Source: Petrolisthes cinctipes (taxonomy: Eukaryota; Arthropoda; Malacostraca; Decapoda; Porcellanidae). From it: a stretch of DNA of 64,000 bases. Below the pieces are notes generated by a model. The model was not told where the DNA came from. It saw nothing but the letters and a program-made list of their open reading frames with translations, and made no database searches. The stretch is taken from assembly GCA_033782935.1 (NCBI GenBank), contig JAWQEG010000717.1, positions 1,984,001 to 2,048,000 on the forward strand, written 5' to 3'. A program made the position numbers and the translations under genes. Of the stretch, positions 1 through 10,685 are shown piece after piece; the first letter of the stretch is position 1, and each line of letters begins with the position of its first letter.

Positions 1-189
1 ATTCGATATTTTGGGGTCCCAGAAGCGATTCGTACATGCCTACTCAGTGCAAGAATGTTTTCAAAATATAGGCTCAAAACATGCTCAAAATCGATATTTT
101 AGGTGCCCTAAAGTCGATATGTGCATGCATCTTCTGTACCCGTTTATATCTGAAATTCTGGCCCTAAACACCCGAAAATTCAATATTTT

Positions 190-337
190 GGGGTCCCAGA
201 AGCAATCTGTACATGCCTACTCAGTGCTAGAATATTTTCAAAATATAGGCTAAAAACATGCTAAAAATCGATATTTTAGGTGCCAAAAAGTCGATATCTC
301 AAATTAAGGCCCAAAACACCCGAAAATTCGATATTTA
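190..337 (+). repeat. Representative short monomer (S1, 148 bp)
   Basis: This complete short-class unit reads GGTGCCAAAAAGTCGATATCTC, joining GTCGATAT directly to CTCAAATT. Compared with L it lacks 29 bp. S1 units usually begin GGGGTCCCAGAAGCAATCTG (CpG lost), carry the A/T form of the central dyad, and have GGCTAAAAACATGCTAAAAA after it. They usually end with GATATTTAGGGG rather than GATATTTTGGGG. Its length is not a multiple of three, so each S1 unit shifts any open frame by one base. Confidence 0.95.
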
Positions 338-513
338 GGGGTCCCAGAAGCGATCTGTACATGCCTACTTAGTGTTAGAATATTTTCCAAATACATTCCC
401 AAAACATGCTGAAAATCGATATTATAGATTCCCAAAGTCAATCTGTGCATGTATCTTCTGTACCCGTTTATATCTCAAATTCAGGCCTAAAACACCCGAA
501 AATTCAATATTTT
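338..513 (+). repeat. Representative long-monomer variant (L2, 176 bp)
   Basis: This long-class unit has GATGCCCAAAGTCAATCTG where the standard L has GGTGCCCAAAAGTCGATATG, so it is one base shorter and lacks the CpG in GTCGAT. Its central dyad is the TCC-centred form, GTATTTTCCAAATAC or close to it. It also carries GCATGTATC instead of GCATGCATC, destroying the ATGCAT palindrome. Copies recur throughout, for example near 2590, 5430, 6935, 33210 and 46500. The 1-bp difference shifts the reading frame relative to L. Confidence 0.9.
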
Positions 514-555
514 GGGGTCCCAGAAGCAATCTGTACATGCCTACTCAGTGCTAGA

Positions 556-570
556 ATATTTTCAAAATAT
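556..570. repeat. Central dyad, A/T-ended form (15-bp inverted repeat)
   Basis: ATATTTTCAAAATAT is the counterpart of the G/C-ended dyad at the same monomer position, found mostly in S1 units. Both outermost bases differ together (G to A on the left, C to T on the right), so the perfect 7-bp arms are preserved. Broken forms also exist, such as ATGTTTTCAAAATAT in some L units (near 890) and mixed ends near 12020, 30070, 41045 and 45141. Confidence 0.85.
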
Positions 571-703
571 AGGCTAAAAACATGCTAAAGATCAATATTT
601 TAGGTGCCAAAAAGTCCATATCTCAAATTCAGTCCCAAAACACCCGAAAATTCGATATTTTGGGGTCCCAGAAGCGATCTGTACATGCCTACTCCGTGTT
701 AGA

Positions 704-718
704 GTATTTTCAAAATAC
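704..718. repeat. Central dyad, G/C-ended form (15-bp inverted repeat)
   Basis: GTATTTTCAAAATAC is a perfect inverted repeat with 7-bp arms around one central base. It lies about 40 bp after the GGGGTCCC anchor and recurs in most L units. Variants keep much of the symmetry: a TTTAC-centred form (for example near 1205), a TTTCC-centred form (near 3900) and a TTTTTAAAATAC form (near 1382). Short dyads are common in centromeric satellites and could form cruciforms, but no function is demonstrated here. Confidence 0.85.
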
Positions 719-838
719 AGGCCAAAAACATACTGAAAATCGATCTTTTAGGTGCCCAAAAGTCGATATGTGCATGCATCTTCTGTACCCGTTTATATCT
801 CAAATTCTGGTCCTAAACACCTGAAAATTCGATATTTT

Positions 839-1015
839 GGGGTCCCAGAAGCGATCTGTACATGCCTACTCAGTGCTAGAATGTTTTCAAAATATAGGCT
901 CAAAACATGCTCAAAATCGATATTTTAGGTGCCCTAAAGTCGATATGTGCATGCATCTTCTGTACCCGTTTATATATCAAATTCTGGCCCTGAACACCCA
1001 AAAATTCGATATTTT
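839..1015 (+). repeat. Representative long monomer (L, 177 bp)
   Basis: This is a complete long-class unit from one GGGGTCCC anchor to the next. It contains the segment absent from the short class: after GTCGATAT it reads GTGCATGCATCTTCTGTACC and then CGTTTATAT before rejoining the common part. That segment holds overlapping GCATGC and ATGCAT palindromes. The length is an exact multiple of three, so an open frame can pass through it. Choice of unit start is arbitrary because the array is circularly permutable. L variants elsewhere include one with TTCAGTACCCG (for example near 1272) and one with TGTGTATGCATCTTCTATAC (for example near 1935). Confidence 0.95.
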
Positions 1016-1162
1016 GGGGTCCCAGAAGCGATCTGTACATGCCTACTCAGTGCTAGAATATTTTCAAAAAATAGGCTCAAAAAATGCTAAAAATCGATAT
1101 TTTAGGTGCGTAAAGGCGATATCTCAAATTCATTCCCAAAACACCCGAAAATTCGATATTTT
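1016..1162 (+). repeat. Representative short monomer subtype (S2, 147 bp)
   Basis: This second short subtype reads GTGCGTAAAGGCGATATCTC instead of the S1 form and is one base shorter. It has the same 29-bp absence at the same junction, so it either shares the deletion event with S1 or acquired the junction by conversion. It is usually followed by AAATTCATTCCCAAAACACC. Copies recur near 5110, 13220, 16375, 26850, 37145, 39120, 47360, 50670, 52320, 54298, 56127, 58757 and 61060. Variants GTGCGGAAAGG (near 7620 and 9270) and GTGCATAAAGG (near 10742 and 12070) occur. Because 147 is divisible by three, L plus S2 runs can stay open in one frame. Confidence 0.9.
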
Positions 1163-1440
1163 GGGGTCCCAGAAGCGATCTGTACATGCCTATTCAGTGT
1201 TAGAGTATTTACAAAATACAGGCCCAAAACATGCTCAAAATCGATGTTTTAGGTGCACAAAAGTCGATATGTGCATGCATCTTCAGTACCCGTTTATATC
1301 TCAAATTCAGGCTAAAAACACCCGAAAATTCGATATTTTGGGGTCACAGATGCGATCTGTACATGCCTACTCCGTGTTAGAGTATTTTTAAAATACATGC
1401 CCAAAACATGCTGAAAATCGATATTTTAGATGCCTAAAGT

Positions 1441-1450
1441 CAATATCTTC
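1441..1450 (+). other. 10-bp deletion in the L-specific segment
   Basis: The unit reads CAATATCTTCTGTACCCG where its class normally has CAATATGTGCATGTATCTTC. Ten bases are missing between two TAT triplets, the footprint of slippage or microhomology-mediated deletion. Confidence 0.85.
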
Positions 1451-2020
1451 TGTACCCGTTTATATCTCAAATTCAGGCTCAAAAAACCCGAAAATTCAAT
1501 ATTTTGGGGTCCCAGAAGCAATCTGTACATGCCTACTCAGTGCTAGAATATTTTCAAAATATAGGCTAAAAACATGCTAAAAATCGATCTTTTAGGTGCC
1601 AAAAAGTCGATATCTCAAATTCAGTCCCAAAACACCCGAAAATTCGATATTTAGGGGTCCCTGAAGCGATCTGTACATGCCTACTCAGTGTTAGAGTATT
1701 TTCAAAATACAGGCCAAAAACATATTGAAAATCGATCTTTTAGGTGCCCAAAAGACGATATGTGCATGCATCTTCTGTACCTGTTTATATCTCAAATTCT
1801 GGTCCTAAACACCCGAAAATTCGATATTTTGGGGTCCCAGAAGCGATCTGTACATGCCTACTCCGTGTTAGAGTTTTTTCAAAATTCAGGCCAAAAACAT
1901 GCTGAAAATCGATATTTTTGGTGCCCAAAGTCAATATGTGTATGCATTTTCTATACTCGTTTATATCTCAAATTCAGGCTCAAAACACCCGAAAATTCGA
2001 TATTTTGGGGTCCCAGAAGC

Positions 2021-2040
2021 GATCTGTACTGGTGTTAGAG
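2021..2040 (+). other. 9-bp deletion in a long monomer
   Basis: GATCTGTACTGGTGTTAGAG replaces the usual GATCTGTAC-ATGCCTACT-CCGTGTTAGAG arrangement, with nine bases fewer. The left edge is close to the recurrent 8-bp deletion seen elsewhere, but the junction differs. Confidence 0.8.
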
Positions 2041-4903
2041 TATTTTCAAAATACAGGCCAAAAACATACTGAAAATCGATCTTTTAGGTGCCCAAAAGTC
2101 AATATGTGCATGCATCTTCTGTACCCGTTTACATCTCAAATTCTGGCCCAAAACACCCGAAAATCCAATATTTTGGGGTCACAGAAGCAATCTGTACAAG
2201 CCTACTCAGTGCTAGAATATTTTCAAAATATAGGCTAAAAACATGCTAAAATCCGATCTTTTAGGTGCCAAAAAGTCGATATCTCAAATTCAGTCCCAAA
2301 ACACCCGAAAATTCGATATTTAGGAGTCCCAGAAGCGATTTGTACATGCCTACTCCGTGTTAGAGTATTTACAAAATACAGGCCCAAAGCATGCTCAAAA
2401 TCGATGTTTTAGGTGCCCAAAAGTCGATATGTGCATGCATCTTCAGTACCCGTTTATATCTCAAATTCCGGCTCAAAACACTCGAAAATTCGATATTTTG
2501 TGGTCCCACAAGCGATCTGTACATGCATACTCCGTGTTAGAGTATTTTCAAAATACATGCCCAAAACATGCTAGCAATCGATATTTTAGATGCCCAAAGT
2601 CAATCTGTGCATGTATCTTCTGTACCCGTTTATATCTCAAATTAAGGCTCAAAACACCCGGAAATTCAATATTTTGGGGTCCCAGAAGCAATCTGTACAT
2701 GCCTACTCAGTGCTAGAATATTTTCAAAATATAGGCCAAAAACATACTGAAAATTGATGTTTTAGGGGCCCAAAAGTCGATATGTGCATGCATCTTCAGT
2801 ACCCGTTTATATCTCAAATTCAGGCTCAAAACACCCGAAAATTCGATATTTTGGGGTCCCAAATGCGATCTGTACATGCCTACTCCATGTTAGAGGATTT
2901 TCAAAATACATGCCCAAAACATGCTGAAAATCGATAATTTAGATGCCCAAATTCAATATGTGCATGCATCTTCTGTACTCGTTTATATCTCAAATTCTGG
3001 CTCAAAACACTCGAAAATTCAATATTGTGGGGTCCCAGAAGCGATCTGTATATGCTTACTCCGTGTTAGAGTATTTTCAAAATTCAGGCCCAAAACAAGC
3101 TGAAAATCGATATTTTTCGTGCCCAAAGTCAATATGTGTATGCATCTTCTATATTCGTTTATATCTCTAATTCAGGCTCAAAACACCCGAAAATTCGATA
3201 TTTTGGGGTCCCATAAGCGATCTGTACATGCCTACTCAGTGCTAGAATTTTTTCAAAATATAGGCTCAAAACATGCTCAAAATCGATATTTTAGGTGCCC
3301 AAAAGTCGATATGTGCATGCATATTCTGTACTCGTTTATATCTCAAATTCTGGCTCATAACACCCGAAAATTCGATATTTTGGGCTCCCAGAAGCGATCT
3401 GTACATGCCTACTAGGGTGCTAGAATATTTTCAAAATATAGGCACAAAACATGCTAAAAATCGATATTTTTGGTGCGTGAAGGCGATATCTCAAATTCAT
3501 TCCCAAAACACCCGAAAATTCAAAATTTTTTGGGGTCCCAGAAGCGATCTGTACATGCATACTGGTGTTAGAGTATTTTTAAAATACAGGCTAAAAACAT
3601 ACTGAAAATCGATCTTTTAGGTGCCCAAAAGTCGATATGTGCATGCATCTTCTGTACCCGTTTATATCTCAAATTCTGACCCAAAAAACCCGAAAATTCA
3701 ATATTTTGGGGTCCCAGAAGCAATTTGTACATGCCTACTCAGTGCTAGAATATTTTCAAAATATAGGCTAAAAACATGCTAAAAATCGATATTTTAGGTG
3801 CCAAAAAGTCGATATCTCAAATTAAGGCTCAAAACACCCGAAAATTCGATATTTACGGGTCCCAGAAGCGATCTGTACATGTCTACTCCGTGTTAGAGTA
3901 TTTTCCAAATACATGTCCAAAACATGCTGAATATCGATATTTTAGATGCCCAAAGTCAATCTGTGCATGTATCTTCTGTACCCGTTTATATCTCAAATTC
4001 AGGCTCAAAACATCTGAACATTCAATATTTTGGGGTCCCAGAAGCAATCAGTACATGCCTACTCAGTGCTAGAATATTTTCAAAATATAGGCTAAAAACA
4101 TGCTAAAAATCGATATTTTAGGTGCCAAAAAGTCGATATCTCAAATTAAGGCACAAAACACCCGAAAATTCGATATTTAGGGGTCCCAGAAGCGATCTGT
4201 ACATGCCTACTCAGTGTTAGAGTATTTTCCAAATACATGCCCAAAACATGCTGAAAATCGATATTTTAGATGACCAAAGTCAATCTGTGCATGTATCTTC
4301 TGTACCCGTTTATATCTCAAATTCAGGCTCAAAACACCCGAAAATTCAATATTTTGGGGTCCCAGAAGCAATTTGTACATGCCTACTCAGTGCTAGAATA
4401 TTTTCAAAATATAGGCTAAAAACATGCTAAAAATCGATCTTTTAGGTGCCAAAAAGTCGATATCTCAAATTCAGTCCCAAAACACCCAAAAATTCGATAT
4501 TTAGGGGTCCCAGAAGCGATCTGTACATGCCTACTCCGTGTTAGAGTATTTTCAAAATACAGGCCAAAAACATACTGAAAATAGATGTTAAAGGTGCCCA
4601 AAAGTCGATATGTGCATGCATCTTCTGTACCCGTTTATATCAAATTCTGGCCCTGAACACCCAAAAATTCGATATTTTGGGGTCCCAGAAGCGAACTGTA
4701 CATGCCTACTCCGTGTTAGAGTATTTTTAAAATTCAGGCCCAAAACAAGCTGAAAATCGATATTTTTGGTGCCCAAAGTCAATATGTGTATGCATCTTCT
4801 ATACTCGTTTATATCTCAAATTCAGGCTCAAAACACCCGAAAATTCGATATTTTGGGGTCCCAGAAGCGATCTGTACATGCCTACTCGGTGCTAGAATGT
4901 TTT

Positions 4904-4912
4904 AAAAAAAAA
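4904..4912 (+). repeat. A-run variant of the central dyad
   Basis: The dyad has become TTTT followed by nine A in an L unit with CTCGGTGCTAG upstream. Related eight-A versions occur at 47145-47152, 55907-55914 and 60840-60847, each with the same upstream marker. It tags one module copied to four places. Confidence 0.85.
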
Positions 4913-5050
4913 GGCTCAAAACATGCTCAATATCGATATTTTAGGTGCCCAAAAGTCGATATGTGCATGCATCTTCTGTACTCGTTTATATCTCAAATTC
5001 AGGCTCAAAACACCCGAAAATTCGATATTTTGGGGTCCCAGAAGCGATCT

Positions 5051-5060
5051 GTACTCAGTG
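5051..5060 (+). other. 8-bp deletion between TAC direct repeats (copy 1)
   Basis: GTACTCAGTG replaces GTACATGCCTACTCAGTG. The eight missing bases lie between two TAC triplets. Confidence 0.85.
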
Positions 5061-6780
5061 CTAGAATATTTTCAAAATATAGGCTCAAAAAATGCTAAAA
5101 ATCGATATTTTAGGTGCGTAAAGGCGATATCTCAAATTCATTCCCAAAACACCCGAAAATTCGATATTTTGGGGTCCCAGAAGCGATCTGTACATGCCTA
5201 TTCCGTGTTAGAGTATTTACTAAAATACAGGCCCAAAATATGCTCAAAATCGATGTTTTAGGTGCCCAAAAGTCGATATGTACATGCATCTTCAGTACCC
5301 GTTTATATCTCAAATTCAGTCTCAAAACACCCGAAAATTCGATATTTTGGTGTCACAGAAGCGATCTGTACATGCCTACTCCGTGTTAGAGTATTTTCCA
5401 AATACATGCCCAAAACATGCTGAAAATCGATATTTTAGATGCCCAAAGTCAATCTGTGCATGTATCTTCTGTACCCGGTTATATCTCAAATTCAGGCTCA
5501 AAACACCCGAAAATTCAATATTTTGGGGTCCCAGAAGCAATTTGTACATGCCTACTCAGTGCTAGAATATTTTCAAAATATAGGCTAAAAACATGCTAAA
5601 AATCGATCTTTTAGGTGCCAAAAAGTCGATATCTCAAATTCAGTCCCAAAACACCCGAAAATTCGATATTTAGGGGTCCCAGAAGCGATCTGTACATGCC
5701 TACTCCGTGTTAGAGTATTTTCAAAATACAGGCCAAAAACATACTGAAAATCGATGTTTTAGGTGACCAAAAGTCGATATGTGCATGCATCTTCTGTACC
5801 CGTTTATATCTCAAATTCTGGCCCTGAACACCCAAAAATTCGATATTTTGGGGTCCCAGAAGCGAACTGTACATGCCTACTCCGTGTTAGAGTATTTTTA
5901 AAATTCAGGCCCAAAACAAGCTGAAAATCGAAATTTTTGGTGCCCAAAGTCAATATGTGTATGCATCTTCTATACTCGTTTATATCTCAAATTCAGGCTC
6001 AAAACACCCGAAAATTCGATATTTTGGGGTCCCAGAAGCGATCTGTACATGCCTACTCGGTGCTAGAATGTTTTCAAATAAAAGGCTCAAAACATGCTCA
6101 AAATCGATATTTTAGGTGCCCAAAAGTCGATATGTGCATGCATCTTCTGTACCCGTTTATATATCAAATTCAGGCTCAAAACACCCGAAAATTCAATATT
6201 TTGGGGTCCCAGAAGCAATATGTACATGCCTACTCAGTGCTAGAATATTTTCAAAATAAAGGCTAAAAACATGCTAAAAATCGAAATTTTAGGTGCCAAA
6301 AAGTCGATATCTCAAATTCAGTCCCAAAACACCCGAAAATTCGATATTTAGGGGTCCCAGAAGCGATCTGTACATGCTTACTCCGTGTTAGAGTATTTTC
6401 AAAGTACAGGACAAAAACATACTGAAAATCGATCTTTTAGGTGCCCAAAAGTCGATATGTGCATGCATCTTCTGTACCAGTTTATATCTCAAATTCTGGC
6501 CCTGAACACCCAAAAATTCGATATTTTGGGGTCCCAGAAGCGATCTGTACATGCCTACTCCGTGTTAGAGTATTTTTAAAATTCAGGCCCAAAACAAGCT
6601 GAAAATCGATATTTTTGGTGCCCAAAGTCAATATGTGTATACATCTTCTATACTCGTTTATATCTCAAATTCAGGCTCAAAACACCCGAAAATTCGATAT
6701 TTTGGGGTCCCAGAAGCGATCTGTACATGCCTACTCAGTGCTAGAATGTTTTCAAAATATAGGCTCAAAACATGCTCAAA

Positions 6781-9700
6781 ATCGATATTTTAGGTGCCAA
6801 AAAGTCGATATCTCATATTAAGGCCCAAAACACCCGAAAATTCGATATTTAGGGGTCCCAAAAGCGATCTGTACATGCCTACTCCGTTTTAGAGTATTTT
6901 CCAAATACATGCCCAAAACATGCTGAAAATCGATGTTTTAGATGCCCAAAGTCAATCTGTGCATGTATCTTCTGTACCCGTTTATATATCAAATTCAGGC
7001 TCAAAACACCCGAAAATTCAATATTTTGGGGTCCCAGAAGCAATCTGTACATGCCTACTCAGTGCTAGAATATTTTCAAAATATAGGCTAAAAACATGCT
7101 AAAAATCGAAATTTTAGGTGCCAAAAAGTCGATATCTCAAATTCAGTCCCAAAACACCCGAAAATTCGATATTTAGGGGTCCCAGAAGCGATCTGTACAT
7201 GCTTACTCCGTGTTAGAGTATTTTCAAAATACAGGACAAAAACATACTGAAAATCGATCTTTTAGGTGCCCAAAAGTCGATATGTGCATGCATCTTCTGT
7301 ACCCGTTTATATCTCAAATTCTGGCCCTGAACACCCAAAAATTCGATATTTTGGGGTCCCAGAAGCGATCTGTACATGCCTACTCCGTGTTAGAGTATTT
7401 TTAAAATTCAGGCCCAAAACAAGCTGAAAATCGATATTTTTGGTGCCCAAAGTCAATATGTGTATACATCTTCTATACTCGTTTATATCTCAAATTCAGG
7501 CTCAAAACACCCGAAAATTCGATATTTTGGGGTCCCAGAAGCGATCTGTACATGCCTACTCAGTGCTAGAATGTTTTCAAAATATAGGCTCAAAACATGC
7601 TCAAAATCGATATTTTAGGTGCGGAAAGGCGATATCTCAAATTCATTCCCAAAACACCCGAAAATTCGATATTTTGGGGTCCCAGAAGCGATCTGTACAT
7701 GCCTATTCCGAGATAGAGTATTTACAAAATACAGGCCCGAAACATGCTCAAAATCAATGTTTTAGGTGCCCAAAAGTCGATATGTGCATGCATCTTCAGT
7801 ACCCGTTTATATCTCAAATTCAGGCTCAAAACACCCGAAAATTCGATATTTTGGGGTCACTGAAGCGATCTGTACATGCCCACTCCGTGTTAAAGTATTT
7901 TTAAAATACATGCCCAAAACATGCTGAAAATCGATATTTTAGATGCCCAAAGTCAATATGTGCATGTATCTTCTGTACCCGTTTATATCTCAAATTCAGG
8001 CTCAAAACACCCGAAAATTCAATATTTTGGGGTCCCAGAAGCAATCTGTACATGCCTACTCAGTGCTAGAATATTTTCAAAATAAGGGCTAAAAACATGC
8101 TAAAAATCGATCTTTTAGGTGCCAAAAAGTCGATATCTCAAATCCAGTCCCAAAACACCCAAAAATTCGATATTTAGGGGTCCCAGAAACGATCTGTACA
8201 TGCCTACTCCGTGTTAGAGTATTTTCAAAATACAGGCCAAAAACATACTGAAAATCGATCTTTTAGGTGCCCAAAAGTCGATAAGTGCATTCATCTTCTG
8301 TACCCGTTTATATCTCAAATTCTGGCCCTAAACACCCGAAAATTCAATATTTTGGGGTCCCAGAAGCAATCTGTACATGCCTACACAGTGCTAGAATATT
8401 TTCAAAATATAGGCTAAAAACATGCTAAAAATCGATATTTTAGGTGCCAAAAAGTCGATATCTCATATTAAGGCCCAAAACACCCGAAAATTCGATATTT
8501 AGGGGTCCCAAAAGCGATCTGTACATGCCTACTCCGTTTTAGAGTATTTTCCAAATACATGCCCAAAACATGCTGAAAATCGATGTTTTAGATGCCCAAA
8601 GTCAATCTGTGCATGTATCTTCTGTACCCGTTTATATATCAAATTCAGGCTCAAAACACCCGAAAATTCAATATTTTGGGGTCCCAGAAGCAATCTGTAC
8701 ATGCCTACTCAGTGCTAGAATATTTTCAAAATATAGGCTAAAAACATGCTAAAAATCGAAATTTTAGGTGCCAAAAAGTCGATATCTCAAATTCAGTCCC
8801 AAAACACCCGAAAATTCGATATTTAGGGGTCCCAGAAGCGATCTGTACATGCTTACTCCGTGTTAGAGTATTTTCAAAATACAGGACAAAAACATACTGA
8901 AAATCGATCTTTTAGGTGCCCAAAAGTCGATATGTGCATGCATCTTCTGTACCCGTTTATATCTCAAATTCTGGCCCTGAACACCCAAAAATTCGATATT
9001 TTGGGGTCCCAGAAGCGATCTGTACATGCCTACTCCGTGTTAGAGTATTTTTAAAATTCATGCCCAAAACAAGCTGAAAATCGATATTTTTGGTGCCCAA
9101 AGTCAATATGTGTATACATCTTCTATACTCGTTTATATCTCAAATTCAGGCTCAAAACACCCGAAAATTCGATATTTTGGGGTCCCAGAAGCGATCTGTA
9201 CATGCCTACTCAGTGCTAGTATGTTTTCAAAATATAGGCTCAAAACATGCTCAAAATCGATATTTTAGGTGCGGAAAGGCGATATCTCAAATTCATTCCC
9301 AAAACACCCGAAAATTCGATATTTAGGGGTCCTAGAAGCGATCTGTACATGCCTATTCCGTGTTAGAGTATTTACAAAATACAGGCCCGAAACATGCTCA
9401 AAATCAATGTTTTAGGTGCCCAAAAGTCGATATGTGCATGCATCTTCAATACCCGTTTATATCTCAAATTCAGGCTCAAAACACCCGAAAATTCGATATT
9501 TTGGGGTCACTGAAGCGATCTGTACATGCCCACTCCGTGTTAAAGTATTTTTAAAATACATGCCCAAAACATGCTGAAAATCGATATTTTAGATGCCCAA
9601 AGTCAATATGTGCATGTATCTTCTGTACCCGTTTATATCTCAAATTCAGGCTCAAAACACCCGAAAATTCAATATTTTGGGGTCCCAGAAGCAATCTGTA

Positions 9701-10685
9701 CATGCCTACTCAGTGCTAGAATATTTTTAAAATATAGGCTAAAAACATGCTAAAAATCGATCTTTTAGGTGCCAAAAAGTCGATATCTCAAATCCAGTCC
9801 CAAAACACCCAAAAATTCGATATTTAGGGGTCCCAGAAACGATCTGTACATGCCTACTCCGTGTTAGAGTATTTTCAAAATACAGGCCAAAAACATACTG
9901 AAAATCGATGTTTTAGGTGCCCAAAAGTCGATATGTGCATGCATCTTCTGTACCCGTTTATATCTCAAATTCTGGCTCAAAACACCCGAAAATTCGATAT
10001 TTAAGGGTCACAGAAGCGATCTGTACATGCCTACTCAGTGCTAGAATATTTTCAAAATATAGGCTCAAAACATGCTAAAAATCGATATTTTAGGTGCCAA
10101 AAAGTCGATATCTCATATTAAGGCCCAAAACACCCGAAAATTCGATATTTAGGGGTCCCAAAAGCGATCTGTACATGCCTACTCCGTTTTAGAGTATTTT
10201 CCAAATACATGCCCAAAACATGCTGAAAATCGATGTTTTAGATGCCCAAAGTCAATCTGTGCATGTATCATCTGTACCCGTTTATATATCAAATTCAGGC
10301 TCAAAACACCCGAAAATTCAATATTTTGGGGTCCCAGAAGCAATCTGTACATGCCTACTCAGTGCTAGAATATTTTCAAAATATAGGCTAAAAACATGCT
10401 AAAAATCGAAATTTTAGGTGCCAAAAAGTCGATATCTCAAATTCAGTCCCAAAACACCCGAAAATTCGATATTTAGGGGTCCCAGAAGCGATCTGTACAT
10501 GCTTACTCCGTGTTAGAGTATTTTCAAAATACAGGACAAAAACATACTGAAAATCGATCTTTTAGGTGCCCAAAAGTCGATATGTGCATGCATCTTCTGT
10601 ACCCGTTTATATCTCAAATTCTGGCCCTGAACACCCAAAAATTCGATATTTTGGGGTCCCAGAAGCGATCTGTACATGCCTACTC
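6781..10685 (+). repeat. 1650-bp higher-order repeat, about 2.4 copies
   Basis: Copies start at 6781, 8431 and 10081. The shared start carries TCTCATATTAAGGCCC, followed by GGGGTCCCAAAAGCGATC and CTCCGTTTTAGAG, a combination repeated at exactly 1650-bp spacing. Other pairs at this spacing are 7210/8860/10510 and 7921/9571. The third copy diverges near 10685, where CTCAGTGCTAGAATATTTTC replaces the CTCCGTGTTAGAG form. The first two copies stop matching closely near 8250 and 9900. The length fits ten monomers (about six L and four S). Confidence 0.85.

Larger units (their letters stand above)
514..838 (+). repeat. Representative S-L dimer, 325 bp
   Basis: One short unit (514-661, 148 bp) followed by one long unit (662-838, 177 bp) gives the 325-bp basic period seen in much of the array. 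Diagnostic substitutions alternate with length: the short unit carries AGCAATCTG, CAGTGCTAGA and the A/T dyad, while the long unit carries AGCGATCTG, CCGTGTTAGA and the G/C-ended dyad. The array is therefore built from two diverged monomer types arranged alternately, similar in principle to the A/B dimers of primate alpha satellite. No relationship to alpha satellite is implied. Confidence 0.9.
1..6780 (+). repeat. Irregular, diverged satellite mosaic with L-L-S runs
   Basis: This left part lacks one dominant higher-order period. Runs of two long units followed by one short unit (for example 662-1162: 177, 177, 147) are frequent. Private small indels are common: a 9-bp loss near 2026, a 10-bp loss near 1446, an 8-bp loss near 5055, a 2-bp loss near 4638, and a 1-bp gain giving ACTAGGGTGC near 3411. 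An internal duplication links about 4240-5050 to 5410-6220 at an offset of 1169-1171 bp; the 2-bp shift is explained by the loss near 4638. No gene or unique sequence is present. Confidence 0.85.

Noticed and set aside
150..200. CENP-B box in the complement of CACCCGAAAATTCGATATT
   Set aside because: CGGG is present on the reverse strand, but the required TTCG at the correct spacing is not, so the essential bases do not fit.
331..342. Plant telomere heptamer TTTAGGG inside ATATTTAGGGGTCCC
   Set aside because: It is a single heptamer per short monomer with no tandem TTTAGGG run, so it is coincidental rather than an interstitial telomere.
470..480. TATA-like TTTATATC as a promoter in long monomers
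   Set aside because: It is AT-rich sequence repeated in every long unit with no adjacent gene or other promoter element.
704..718. The dyad as a bacterial-style terminator hairpin
   Set aside because: The stem is only 7 bp of mostly A/T pairs with a one-base loop and no T-run context, it recurs in hundreds of monomers, and there are no genes.
837..1391. Reverse-strand or alternative-frame short ORFs as small peptides
   Set aside because: The same translations recur in every monomer and in several frames, as expected from a low-complexity tandem repeat.
4900..4915. A-run as the poly-A tail of an inserted retroposon
   Set aside because: It lies at the normal position of the central dyad, with satellite sequence continuous on both sides and no target-site duplication.
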